Assembly (NCBI RefSeq): GCF_004798685.1
Contig: NZ_CP039291.1
Location: 2,976,001 to 3,040,000, forward strand
Reading direction: 5' to 3'
Length of the DNA: 64,000 nt
Source: Cellulomonas shaoxiangyii
Lineage (GTDB): Bacteria > Actinomycetota > Actinomycetes > Actinomycetales > Cellulomonadaceae
The notes beneath the pieces are model-generated. The model saw only the letters and a program-made list of their open reading frames with translations. It was not told the DNA's origin and ran no database searches. The position numbers and the translations under genes are program-made. Each line of letters starts with the position of its first letter. The first letter of the stretch is position 1. This document shows positions 47,002 to 57,100 of the stretch, piece by piece.

Positions 47002-49593
47002 ATGGCCGCGCACCCGCATCCCTCCCGGCCTCGCACGCGACGGCCGGACCGCCCGCTCGACGGGACCGGCCGGACCGGTGCCGGCGCGGCCGCGCCGACG
47101 CAGGGGCGCCTCCGTCGGGCCGCCACCCTTCTCGCCGTCGGCGCGCTCGCTCTGGGCACTCTCGTCTCCGCCAGCCAGGCCGCCTCGGCCGCCCCGACCG
47201 CGTACCAGCTGGGATCGACGGTCGTGCAGGACGCCTTCTCCCGGACCGTGGCAGCCGGCTGGGGCACCGCGGCGAGCGGCCACAGGTACTCGGCCGAGGC
47301 CTCCGCGGGCGCGTCCGTCGCGTCCGGACGCGGCCAGCTCTGGATCACCCCGGGGCGCACGGGGCAGGTCGTCGCGTCCGGGACGTCCGCCACGGACGCC
47401 CGGGCCGCGGTCACCGTCTCCGTCGACAAGCAGCCGACCGCCGGGAACGGCGCCTCCGCATCGCTCCAGCTGCGCAGGACGGGGCCGAGCACCGCCTACC
47501 GCGCGACGCTGCGCTTCGGTAGGGACAAGAAGGTCAGCCTCAAGCTCGAGCGCGGCAACGGCGGGGACACCGTGCTCGTCGCCGACACGCTCCTGCCCCA
47601 GCGCGCCACGTCGGCGTCGACAGAGTTCCGGTTCGAGTTCCAGGTGACCGGTACGTCGCCGGTCACCCTGGCCGCCCGCGCGTGGCCCGTCGGCGCCTCC
47701 ACCCCGGACTGGCAGGTCCGGACGCAGGACTCGAGCGCGCAGCGCCTCACGAAGGCGGGCACGGTCGCCGTGCGCGGCGGGGTCTCGGGGTCGACGGCAG
47801 CCACGGCGCTGCGCTTCGACGACCTCCTCGCACGCACGCTCGTGCCGGCGACGGCGACCCCCGCACCGACGGCCACCTCGGCCCCCACCGCGACGCCGAA
47901 GCCGACAGCCACCCCCACGCCGAAGCCGACCACGGCGCCTGCGCCCACACCGGCGCCTGCACCGGCCACCGGCGTCGGCTCGGCCCCGGTCGGCACCACC
48001 GCCTACGCCGTCCCCGCGAGGGCGCTGCACGTCCAGCCGCGCGGAGACGACAAGGGCGACGGCTCGGCCGCGTCGCCGTTCGGCAGTGCCGCCGCCGCGC
48101 TGAGGTCGGCACCGACCGGCGCGACGATCGTCCTGCACGGCGGGACGTACCACGAGAGCGTCCAGGTCCCGTTCAACCGGGCCCTGACGATCCAGGCCGC
48201 GCCGAACGAGGCGGTCTGGTTCGACGGCTCGCGCGCCGTCACCGGTTGGAAGAAGTCCGGCTACGGCTGGTACGTCGACGGGTGGGACCTCGACCTCGAC
48301 CACCGGGTGTCGCTCAGCGCCGGCCAGGACGAGTCGAGCCGCTACGTCGACCCGGCGTACCCCATGGCCGGCTACCCCGACCAGGTCTGGGTCGGCGGGA
48401 ACGAGCTGACGCAGGTCGGGTCGGCGGCACAGGTCGCGGAGGGCAGCTTCTTCGTCGACCGGGCGGCCGACCGGCTCGTCATCGGCACCGACCCGGGCCG
48501 CGGTGAGGTGCGCGCGAGCGTGCTGCAGAAGGCCATCCAGATCCAGGGCGAGGGCACGACCGTGCGCGGCATCGGCGTGCAGCGCTACGGCGACCACGCC
48601 GCCGTCCTCGGCGTCGTGAGCGCCGAGGTCCCTGACATCACGCTCGAGAACCTCGTCGTGCGGGACAACGCGAGCATCGGCGTCTACGTGTGGGCGAAGG
48701 GCAGCGCCTTCTCCCGCCTCACGCTGGAGGACAACGGCCTCCTCGGCCTCGTCGCGAGCAAGGCCGACGACCTGACCATCGACGAGTCCGTGCTCGCCCG
48801 GAACAACTCCGAGCACTTCAAGGCGGAGCCCGCGTCCGGCGGCGCCAAGCTCCACAACTCCTCGAACGTCACCGTGCAGCGTTCGGTGTTCGACTCGAAC
48901 GTGACCCGAGGACTGTGGTTCGACGTCGACATGCGCAACTCCCGGGTCGTGCACAACACGGTGGTCGCGAACGGCGTGGACGGCGTCGAGATCGAGCTGA
49001 GCGAGAACATCGTCGTGGCCGGCAACTACCTGCACGCGAACGGCGAGGCGGGCCTGAAGATCTTCGACTCCGGCGCGATCGCGGTGTCGAACAACATGAT
49101 CAGCGGCAACCGGGCCTACGCGATCCGGATGCTCCAGGACGAGCGGCGCGGCGACGGCTCCCACCAGCCGTGGATCCTGCGCAGGGTCGACGTGCGCAAC
49201 AACGTCCTCGCCGGCGCGCCGGGCTCCACGGCGGTGATCCAGGTGCACGACTTCCAGCAGCAGGCCTACGCCAAGGACCTCGCGATCACCTTCGCCGGGA
49301 ACCTCTACCAGCGGTCGACGGCCAAGGACCCGTCGCGCCTCGTGCAGTGGGCCGCGGGGCCGCAGCTCGTGTCGTACTCGACGCTGGCGGACTTCCGGTC
49401 CGCCACCGGCAACGACGCGACGTCGAAGCTGGTCGAGGGCTCCGCGGTCGTCGCCGCGGACCTGACGCTGGCGGCCACCGGGCGCACCGCGGCCCAGGGC
49501 GTGCCGGTCGCCGTCACGGACTCGGTGGCGGGCGCGCTCGGCGTCCCCTCCGGCTGGAAGGGACTCGGGCCCACGCAGCCTCCGCGTCCGTGA
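47002..49593 (+). CDS. Secreted right-handed beta-helix protein with shared N-terminal sandwich domain
   Basis: 863 residues. A long basic leader (about 40 residues) precedes the signal peptide (LLAVGALALGTLVSASQAASA). Residues 74-280 form a beta-sandwich-like domain starting VVQDAFSRTVAAGWG that recurs twice in the giant PKD protein at 54146-60013. A Pro/Thr/Lys-rich linker follows (about 283-325), then a beta-helix of about 450 residues (LHVQPRGDDKGDGSAASPFGSAAAAL, GGTYHESVQVPFNRALTIQA and repeats such as NVTVQRSVFDSNVTRGLWF), similar to secreted polysaccharide lyases, epimerases and DUF1565-type proteins. Catalytic residues cannot be assigned. ATG 47002 with GGAGG upstream. First gene of the surface locus. 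Confidence 0.8.
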   Translation: MAAHPHPSRPRTRRPDRPLDGTGRTGAGAAAPTQGRLRRAATLLAVGALALGTLVSASQAASAAPTAYQLGSTVVQDAFSRTVAAGWGTAASGHRYSAEASAGASVASGRGQLWITPGRTGQVVASGTSATDARAAVTVSVDKQPTAGNGASASLQLRRTGPSTAYRATLRFGRDKKVSLKLERGNGGDTVLVADTLLPQRATSASTEFRFEFQVTGTSPVTLAARAWPVGASTPDWQVRTQDSSAQRLTKAGTVAVRGGVSGSTAATALRFDDLLARTLVPATATPAPTATSAPTATPKPTATPTPKPTTAPAPTPAPAPATGVGSAPVGTTAYAVPARALHVQPRGDDKGDGSAASPFGSAAAALRSAPTGATIVLHGGTYHESVQVPFNRALTIQAAPNEAVWFDGSRAVTGWKKSGYGWYVDGWDLDLDHRVSLSAGQDESSRYVDPAYPMAGYPDQVWVGGNELTQVGSAAQVAEGSFFVDRAADRLVIGTDPGRGEVRASVLQKAIQIQGEGTTVRGIGVQRYGDHAAVLGVVSAEVPDITLENLVVRDNASIGVYVWAKGSAFSRLTLEDNGLLGLVASKADDLTIDESVLARNNSEHFKAEPASGGAKLHNSSNVTVQRSVFDSNVTRGLWFDVDMRNSRVVHNTVVANGVDGVEIELSENIVVAGNYLHANGEAGLKIFDSGAIAVSNNMISGNRAYAIRMLQDERRGDGSHQPWILRRVDVRNNVLAGAPGSTAVIQVHDFQQQAYAKDLAITFAGNLYQRSTAKDPSRLVQWAAGPQLVSYSTLADFRSATGNDATSKLVEGSAVVAADLTLAATGRTAAQGVPVAVTDSVAGALGVPSGWKGLGPTQPPRP

Positions 49594-49631
49594 CCTGCGT
49601 GCCGGTGACCCGTCACCGGTGAGGAGGACCA

Positions 49632-49676
49632 CGAGAGGGGCGACCGCGTCCGGAGGGGACGGGGTCGCCCCTCTCG
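49632..49676 (+). terminator. Terminator after the beta-helix protein gene
   Basis: CGAGAGGGGCGACC (49632-49645) pairs perfectly with GGTCGCCCCTCTCG (49663-49676). It lies 38 bp past the stop and before the BY-kinase gene. Confidence 0.85.
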
Positions 49677-49837
49677 CGTGCCGGAGCGCGCGGGCACGGT
49701 CTGGCACGACACCCCTGCGGGCGTTATGTGCCGAGATGTCACCCCCCGAACCGACCCATTCGGCCCATTCCGGCGCCGAGTCGCCGGTGCCCCTGTGAGA
49801 CGATCGGGCTCCGGTCGTGCACGAGGAGCGTCACCGC

Positions 49838-51640
49838 ATGGAGCTCGACGAGTACCTGCTGGCCCTGCGCAAGCGGTGGTTCGTGATCGCCGCGCTCGCC
49901 CTCCTCGGTGGCGCACTGGCCCTGGCCTACGCCCAGACGATCGCCCCCGCCTACCGCGCCTCGGCGAGCGTCTTCGTCTCCGTCAACGAGGGCGGGTCGG
50001 CCGGCGAGCTCGTCCAGGGGTCGACGTTCGTGCAGAACTCCGTGACGTCGTTCGGGCGGCTCGCGAGCATGCCCGCGGTCCTCGAGCCCGTCATCGCCGA
50101 TCTCGACCTCGACACCACGGCGAAGTCCTTGGGCAAGCGGGTGACTGCGGACAACCCGCTCAACACCGTCATCCTGGAGATCTCGACGACGGACGCCGAC
50201 CCGGCCCGTGCGGCCGAGATCTCGAACGCCGTGGCCCGCCAGCTCGCGCTCACCGTCCAGGACCTGTCGCCGCGCACGCAAGCGGGCGACAGCGCGATCG
50301 AGCTCACCCTGGTGGCGCCGGCCGTCACACCCGCCGTGCCGTTCGAGCCCAACACCCGGTTCCTCACGGCGACGGGCATCGGCCTCGGCGCCGTGCTCGG
50401 GGTCGCCCTCGCGCTCCTGCTCACGGTCCTCGACACGCGGCTGCGTACCCGCGCCGACGTCGAGCGGGTCGGCGGGCTCCCCGTCCTCGGCACGATCGTG
50501 CGGACGCGGTCGGCGCGCGCGGCGTACTCGACCGTGCGCACCGAGCCGGGCAGCCCGCGTGCCGAGGCGTTCCGGCGGCTCCAGGCGAACCTCCAGTACC
50601 TGGAGAGCGGGCGCCCCCTGCGCACGATCGTCGTCACCTCGGCGATGGCAGGCGAGGGCAAGACGTCGACGTCGGTCAACCTCGCGACCGCCGTGGCCGA
50701 GAGGGGTGCGTCCGTGCTGCTCGTCGACGCGGACCTGCGGATGCCCGCGGTCGCGCCCGCGCTCGGGCTCGAGGGTGGCGCGGGCCTCACCACGGTGCTC
50801 ATCGGGCGCGCGCGCCTCGAGGAGGTCGTCCAGACGTGGGGGCTGCCGAACCTCCACGTCCTGCCCGCCGGAGACCGGCCTCCCAACCCGAGCCAGCTTC
50901 TCGACTCACCCGCGATGCACGCGCTGCTCGACGAGGCCGCGCAGCGGTACGACCTCGTCGTCGTCGACTCCCCGCCCGTGCTGCCCGTCGTGGACGCGGC
51001 CCTGCTCGGCCGCCGCAGCGACGGGGTGCTGCTCGTCACCCGGCTGCGCACGACCCGGCGCCAGCAGCTGCGCGGCGCGCTCGCCGCTCTCGGGCGCGTG
51101 GGCGCGACGTGCCTCGGCTTCGTGGCCACGAACTGGAAGGACGACGGGACGGGCGTGGCGTACGGCCAGGGCTCCGCGCCCGGGCCGGGCCGCCGGCACG
51201 GTCGGTGGCGGCGGGTGACGGCCCGGCGGCGCGCGCCGGCGACCAGCGCCGCCGCCGCGGACCACGTGACGGACGTGGCGCGGCCGGACGCCCCGGGCAC
51301 CCCGGGCACCCCGCAGCGCCCGACGGATCCGGCACGCCTGCCGGACGCCGGCGCGGCGGACGCCCGCGCGGCGGACGCCGAGGAGGCGAGCGCGGGCTCC
51401 GCGGCCCCGCCTCACGACCCGGCACCGGTCGAGAGCGGCATCCTCCCCGGGACGCACGATCCGGTCCCGACCGAGGCAGTCCACGGCGACGACGCGCCGG
51501 GGCCCGCCGCCGCCCCGGCCGGGGACGACCAGGTCGCCGGTGGCGAAGCAGGACCCCGTGACGGCGAGACGCGGGACGCGGAGCCGCAGGACGCGCCTGC
51601 CCCCGCCGAGGGCGCGGTCGGGGCGCACGGCCGCCGATGA
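49838..51640 (+). CDS. Wzz-domain BY-type tyrosine kinase (polysaccharide co-polymerase)
   Basis: 600 residues. Two membrane helices (about 18-38 and 180-200) flank a Wzz-like extracytoplasmic loop (ASASVFVSVNEGGSAGELVQGSTFVQ). The cytoplasmic part is a bacterial tyrosine kinase: EAFRRLQANLQYL, Walker A AGEGKTS (K275), Walker A' LLVDADLRMP, Walker B DLVVVDSPPVL. Such proteins set chain length and export of capsule or exopolysaccharide. From about residue 455 a 145-residue Ala/Pro/Asp-rich tail follows, without the tyrosine cluster normally autophosphorylated. ATG 49838 has GAGGAG upstream. ATGA overlap with the next glycosyltransferase. Confidence 0.9.
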   Translation: MELDEYLLALRKRWFVIAALALLGGALALAYAQTIAPAYRASASVFVSVNEGGSAGELVQGSTFVQNSVTSFGRLASMPAVLEPVIADLDLDTTAKSLGKRVTADNPLNTVILEISTTDADPARAAEISNAVARQLALTVQDLSPRTQAGDSAIELTLVAPAVTPAVPFEPNTRFLTATGIGLGAVLGVALALLLTVLDTRLRTRADVERVGGLPVLGTIVRTRSARAAYSTVRTEPGSPRAEAFRRLQANLQYLESGRPLRTIVVTSAMAGEGKTSTSVNLATAVAERGASVLLVDADLRMPAVAPALGLEGGAGLTTVLIGRARLEEVVQTWGLPNLHVLPAGDRPPNPSQLLDSPAMHALLDEAAQRYDLVVVDSPPVLPVVDAALLGRRSDGVLLVTRLRTTRRQQLRGALAALGRVGATCLGFVATNWKDDGTGVAYGQGSAPGPGRRHGRWRRVTARRRAPATSAAAADHVTDVARPDAPGTPGTPQRPTDPARLPDAGAADARAADAEEASAGSAAPPHDPAPVESGILPGTHDPVPTEAVHGDDAPGPAAAPAGDDQVAGGEAGPRDGETRDAEPQDAPAPAEGAVGAHGRR

Positions 51641-52767
51641 CGGTGTCGGCACAGGCCGGAGGAGCGGACGGGCCCCTGCGCGCGCACGTCCAGCTCTATG
51701 ACCAGGCCCGCACGGCTCACCTCGAGCGGCAGCTGGCCGACCCCCGGCTCACCCTGCTCTACACCGCGCCGCGCTACGACTTCGACACCGACCTCGCCGG
51801 ACGCATCGATGCCCGCCGGACGGGCACCGCGGCGGCGGCGCGGCTGATCTGGCGCTCGCGCGTCGAGGTCCTGGAGATCACCGAGCCGGCGTTCCTCGCC
51901 GGCGTCGTGCGGGCGGCGACGTGCCTGGCGACGCTGCGGCTGCGACACCTGGTGCTCCGCCGGCCGGTGCCGCGCGTCGTCACGTACGTCATCGGCAACA
52001 GCGACCCGCGCCGGGAGTACCGGCCGCGGTCCGCGCGTGAGCACGCGACGTTCCGCGCCAAGTGGTGGCTGTCCCGGGCGGTCGCCCGCACGGTCGACCG
52101 GCTCGTGTTCGGCACGCCGGAGGCGGAGGCGACCTACCGCTCGCTGTACGGGCCGCCGCGCCCCGGCCAGGAGGTGCGCACGGTGACCGCGCTGCCCATG
52201 CCGTGCACGTGCCCCGAGGCCGCGGGGGAACCCGGGCGCGTCCTCTTCCTCGGTGCGCTCGTCGCACGCAAGGGCCTCCCGGTCCTCCTCGACGCGTGGC
52301 CCGCCGTCGCGGCGGCCCTGCCCTCGGCCACGCTGACCGTGGTCGGCACGGGGCCGCTCGAGGACGCGGTCCGCGCGCTCGCCGAGGCGGACGAGCGCGT
52401 GCGACTCGTCGTGGACCCGCCGCGTGACCGGATCCACGCCGAGCTGCGGGCAGCCACGGTGCTCGTGCTGCCGTCACAGGCGTCGCCGACGTGGCGCGAG
52501 CAGGTCGGCCTGCCGATCGTCGAGGCTCTCCAGCACGGGTGCACGGTCGTGACGACCGACCAGACCGGGCTCGCCCCCTGGCTCGCGGAGCACGCCCACC
52601 GCGTCGTCCCGACGAGCGACGCGCCCGAACCCCTCGGCGCCGCGGTCCTCGCGGCGCTGCGCGCGCCGATCCCGCGCGCCGAGGTCCTCGCGTCGCTGCC
52701 CGACCGCGACGGCCGGGAGGAGGCTCACGCCTGGCTGTTCGCTCCCACCGGCTCCGCACGGGACTGA
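51637..52767 (+). CDS. GT4-family glycosyltransferase
   Basis: 376 residues, GT-B fold. The N-terminal acceptor half is basic (RRPVPRVVTYVIGNSDPRREYRP). The C-terminal donor half has RVLFLGALVARKGLPVLLDAWP, LTVVGTGPLEDAVRAL and the E-x7-E-type motif in REQVGLPIVEALQHGCTVVTTD. It transfers an activated sugar to a lipid-linked acceptor on the cytoplasmic face. Translationally coupled to the BY-kinase. Its 3' end overlaps the convergent polymerase gene by 43 bp. Confidence 0.88.
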   Translation: MTVSAQAGGADGPLRAHVQLYDQARTAHLERQLADPRLTLLYTAPRYDFDTDLAGRIDARRTGTAAAARLIWRSRVEVLEITEPAFLAGVVRAATCLATLRLRHLVLRRPVPRVVTYVIGNSDPRREYRPRSAREHATFRAKWWLSRAVARTVDRLVFGTPEAEATYRSLYGPPRPGQEVRTVTALPMPCTCPEAAGEPGRVLFLGALVARKGLPVLLDAWPAVAAALPSATLTVVGTGPLEDAVRALAEADERVRLVVDPPRDRIHAELRAATVLVLPSQASPTWREQVGLPIVEALQHGCTVVTTDQTGLAPWLAEHAHRVVPTSDAPEPLGAAVLAALRAPIPRAEVLASLPDRDGREEAHAWLFAPTGSARD

Positions 52768-53993
52768 GGGCGGCGCGGACCGTCGCCCACCCACCAAGCC
52801 CCGAACCCGAGGCCCAGGAGCAGGACGAGGTTCGTCGTCGAGGAGACGAGCGGGCTGAACAGCATGTCCCAGAGGAAGCGGAACCCCAGGGCCAGGCCGA
52901 GCGCGACGCTGGTGCACGCGGCGATGCCCCGCGCCGTGTGCGCTCCGACGAGGACCACGAGGACGACCGCGAGCAGGAGCCCGGCTGCCCCCGCCCAGGC
53001 CCAGAGGTCCCCGACCCCGGAGTGCAGCTCGATCTGCCCGCCGAACATGTAGTTCTCGACGTACCCGTTGTTCGGCTCGTAGCCGACCGCCGCCATACCC
53101 TCCTTCGCGACGAGGATCTCCTCGCTCGTCAACGTCGTGCCGCTGCCGAACCCGATCGGGCGGTGCGCCAGCAGTGCCCTGAACGCGCCGATCTCGGGCC
53201 GGCCGCCGAGCAGCACGGAACCGGACTGGGCGATCTGCGCCTGCGTGCGCACCTGCGTCGCCTCCCCGAACGCGCCGTCCAGGATGAGCGCCTGGACGAG
53301 CCAGTAGGCGCCCGTGCCGAGGCCCGCCACCAGCGCGCCCGCCCGGAGCCCCGAGGAGCGGCGGGTGCCCGTGGTCGGCCGGCCCTCCCAGAGCATGACG
53401 ACGGCGACCAGGAAGAGGATGGCGAAGGCGGACCGCGCGTCGTTCAGCGCGTGCACGGCGCTGATGAGCAGTGCCCCCGCCACCTGCACCGCACGCCGGC
53501 CCGACCACCACGCGAGCCCGAGCACCACGATCGTCACCGGCGTCGCGAAGCCGAACTTCCACGGGTTGCTCGCGAACGCGCCGCCGGACCGGACGGTCAC
53601 GAGCATGGCCACGCCGAAGCACACGGCCAGCAGGGGTGGCGGCACCTGCCTGCACGCCCAGATCAGGAAGCCCACGAGCACGGGCAGCCCGATGACGAGG
53701 ACGCTGTTGCGCACCGCGATGGTCGTGTTCGTCGTGTGGTCGGCGGCCGCGAGGCGCGTGAGCCAGAAGCCCGCGACGACGGCGATGCCGGACGTGGCGG
53801 TGAGCCACCGGTAGCCGACGAGCGACCAGGCAGGGCGCCACCACACGGGCGTGAGGGCGAGGGCGAGGAGCAGCCCGAGGGTCACCCCCTGCAGGAGGTC
53901 GATCCGCGCGCCGACGAGGAGGGTCCCCAGGACAGCGACCGCGCGCTGCGCGGGGACGCGCCAACGCGGGGCGTCCTCCCCAGCCCACCGCAT
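52725..53993 (-). CDS. O-antigen ligase/Wzy-like polymerase
   Basis: 422 residues with about ten to twelve hydrophobic segments and a large extracytoplasmic loop between late helices (ALLAHRPIGFGSGTTLTSEEILVAKEGMAAVGYEPNNGYVENYMFGG), the layout of Wzy/WaaL-type proteins; the H-R-P-I-G-F-G-S and N-N-G-Y-V-E-N motifs are typical of this superfamily. It would polymerise repeat units outside the membrane. ATG 53993 (MRWAGEDAPRW) has AGGGCGG nearby; GTG 54041 is an alternative 16 codons longer with GGTGGG upstream. Overlaps tail-to-tail with the GT4 gene. Confidence 0.82.
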   Translation of the reverse strand: MRWAGEDAPRWRVPAQRAVAVLGTLLVGARIDLLQGVTLGLLLALALTPVWWRPAWSLVGYRWLTATSGIAVVAGFWLTRLAAADHTTNTTIAVRNSVLVIGLPVLVGFLIWACRQVPPPLLAVCFGVAMLVTVRSGGAFASNPWKFGFATPVTIVVLGLAWWSGRRAVQVAGALLISAVHALNDARSAFAILFLVAVVMLWEGRPTTGTRRSSGLRAGALVAGLGTGAYWLVQALILDGAFGEATQVRTQAQIAQSGSVLLGGRPEIGAFRALLAHRPIGFGSGTTLTSEEILVAKEGMAAVGYEPNNGYVENYMFGGQIELHSGVGDLWAWAGAAGLLLAVVLVVLVGAHTARGIAACTSVALGLALGFRFLWDMLFSPLVSSTTNLVLLLGLGFGAWWVGDGPRRPQSRAEPVGANSQA

Positions 53994-54092
53994 CCGCCCT
54001 GGTCCCCCTCCGATGCCGCCGGTGACCGCGCGCCGCACCACTGTCCCACCGACCGGGCTCGCGACGGGCTGTTCGTCACCCGGCCGGCGGCC

Positions 54093-54118
54093 GGACGCCC
54101 GGGACCGGTCGGGCGTCC
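54093..54118 (-). terminator. Terminator after the giant PKD protein gene
   Basis: GGACGCCCG (54093-54101) pairs with CGGGCGTCC (54110-54118), 8-nt loop GGACCGGT. It lies 28 bp beyond the stop codon and before the polymerase gene on the same strand. Confidence 0.75.
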
Positions 54119-54145
54119 CGCGGTCCGGGCGTGCGCGCGCCGGGA

Positions 54146-57100
54146 TCAGCCCGTCGCCCCGACGACCTTGAGGCCGTGCACCCGGATCCCGACCGGCCCG
54201 TTGGTCGACGTGCCACTGAGCAGCCCGTCCACGCCGACCCCGCCCGCGTCCTGGAGCTCCGGCGTCGTGTCGGTCGTCGTGAGCTGCCACGTGTCGGGCT
54301 CGGGCGTGCCCTCCTTCCACGTGCGCAGCCGCAACGTCGTGGGGTCCGCGCCGACCGCCTGGAGGCGGACGTTCAGCCGCTCACCGGGTGCCAGCGCGCC
54401 GCCGGCGACGTTCGCCTGGGCGAGGATCGTCTCGCGGGGGGCGATGCGCGTGATCACGACGTTGAGCGCACCGGTCGACTTCACCCAGACCGTGCCGCGG
54501 TAGAGGCTCGACCAGCTGCCGGAGCGGGCCGTCAGGCTGACGAACGTGCCGCCGCCGTCACCGACCTTCTCGAGCGAGACCTGCCCGAGGACGTCGACGT
54601 CCCGCGCCGACAGCCCGGCCCAACGGACCCGGGGCGCCGCCCCGGGCTGGAGCGCCTGCAGCGTCCCCGAGCCGGGGGCGACGGAGTACTGCGTCGCGGA
54701 GCCGAAGTGCGTCCACGGGCCGCCGGCGGCGGACGCGCCCCACCCGCTCGCGAGCGTGCGGTCGAAGACGTCCTGCGCGAGGACCTGCTCCTCGGTCGGC
54801 GGCGCCGCCACCGTCACGTCCTTCGTGAGCGTGTCCGTCGTGCCGTCCGGCCCGGTGACCGTGAGGGAGACGGGGTACGTGCCCGCCGACGCGTAGGCGT
54901 GCTGCGCCTGCGCGCCGGTGGCCTGCGTGCCGTCGCCGAAGTCCCAGGCCCAGGCGACGACGTCCTCCTCGCCCGCTGCGGACGCCGATCCGTCGACGCT
55001 CACGGTGAGGTCGAGCACCGAGGCCGCGAAAGCGGCCACCGGTGCGGCCGGCGGTGCCTCGGGCCGCGTCACGACGACGTCCTGCGTGGTCGACGCCGTC
55101 GCCCCGCGGTCGTCGGTCACCGTGAGGGTCACCGGGTAGGTGCCCGCGGTCGCGTACCCGTGCGTCGCCTGCGCCCCCGTCGCGGCCGCCGACCCGTCGC
55201 CGAAGTCCCACGACCAGGCCGTCACCGTCCCGTCCGGGTCGCTCGACGCGGCCCCGTCGACGGCGACGGCGAGCTCCGTCGTCGCCGCGGTGAACGCGGG
55301 CACCGGCACCTGGTTGGGGACCGTCGCGCCCGGCTGCCCCGCGAACAGGTCGTCGACCGTGACCCGCACGGGGGCGTTGGTCACCGAGCCGGCGAGGCCG
55401 GTGTCGAGGCCGACGGCGCCCGCGTCCTGCAGCTCGGGTGTCGCATCGGTCGTCTGCACCTGCCACGCGGCCGGTTCGGTCGGGCCCGTCCATGCCTTGA
55501 GGCGCAGGGCGGTCGGGCTCGACCCGTCGGTGCGGAACCGTACGTTGAGCGGCACCCCCGCAGTGAGCCTGAGCCCCGGCACGTTGACGGCCGCGAGCGT
55601 CGTCTCCGCCGGTGCGATCCGCGTGACGAGGAGCGTGACCGAGCCGTCGGCCCGCACCCAGGCCCGCCCACGGTAGAGGCTCGACCAGCCGCCCCCGCGG
55701 CTCGTGAGGGACACCGACGTCCCGCCGCCGTCCGCGATCCGGTCGAGCGAGAACCGGACCGTCTGGTCGGAGTCGGCGGCCGCGACGGAGCGCAGCTGCA
55801 GGCGCGGGGTCGACGCCGTCGTGCCGATCGTCACCCGGCCCGTGCCGTCGGCGACGGAGTACTGGCCGGCGCTGCCGAAGTGGGTCCACGCTCCCCCGGT
55901 GTCGGCCGTCCCCCAGCCCGTGGCCGTCGTGCGCGAGAACGTGTCGCGTGCCCACACCGACGGGGCGGTGGCGACGACGTCGCGGCTCACGGTCGTCTCG
56001 GCGCCGCGGTTGTCCCGGACCGTGAGCGTGACCGTGTAGGTGCCGCTCGCGGCGTACGTGTGCCGGGCGGTCGCCCCCGAGCCCTGCGTGCCGTCCCCGA
56101 AGTCCCAGGTGTGACCGACGACGGACCCGTCGGGATCGCTCGACGCGGACGCGTCGACCGCGACCTGCAGCTGCGTGACGGTGGGTGTGAACGCGGCGAC
56201 GGGCGCGACGTTCGCGGTGACCGTGACCGCCTGCTCCGTGGTCGCCGTCGCCCCGAGGTCGTCGGTGACGGTGAGCCGGACGGTGTAGGTACCCGCCGCG
56301 GCGTACGTGTGCGCCGGGGCCTGGTCGACGGACGCCGTCCCGTCGCCGAAGTCCCACGCGTACGACGCGACCGTGCCGTCCGGGTCCGACGTGCCGACCG
56401 GCTGGAACGCCACGTCGAGCGCCGACGGCTGCGCGACGAACCCGGCGACGGGCGGCTGGTTCGGGGCGACCGTGACGTCCTGGGTCGTGGCCGTCGTCGC
56501 CCCGTCGTGGTCGGTGACCGTGAGGGTCACGGTGTACGTGCCGGCGGCCGCGTAGGTGTGGCCGGCGGTCGCACCGCTCGCCGTCGCGCCGTCGCCGAAC
56601 TGCCAGGCGTACCCGGCGACGCTCCCGTCGGGGTCGCTCGACCCGGAGGCGTCGACCGCGACGTCGAGGTAGCGCGTCCCGGCCGAGAAGACGGCGACCG
56701 GTGGTGCGTTGACGACGGTGACGGACTGCGCGCGCGTACCCGTCGCGCCCCGGTCGTCCGTCACGGTGAGCGTGACCGTGTACGTGCCGGCGCGCTCGTA
56801 CGTGTGCGCCGGGGGCGTCGGCCCCTCGGCCGTCGTGCCGTCCCCGAGGTCCCACGTCCACGACGTGACGGTGCCGTCCTGGTCGGCCGCCGCAGAGCCG
56901 TCGAGCGTGAGCGTGCGGCCGGTCAGCGTGGCGTCGAACGTCGCCGTCGGGGGGAGGTTGGGCGCGGCGCCCGTGGTGCCGAGCCCGTGGTGCAGGAGGG
57001 CGTCGTTCGCCGTCAGCGCACGCGAGTACACGGCGACCTCGTCGATCCGGCCCGCGAGCGCGCCCGACGTCGAGCCCCACGTCGCGTCGTTCGCGACCCG

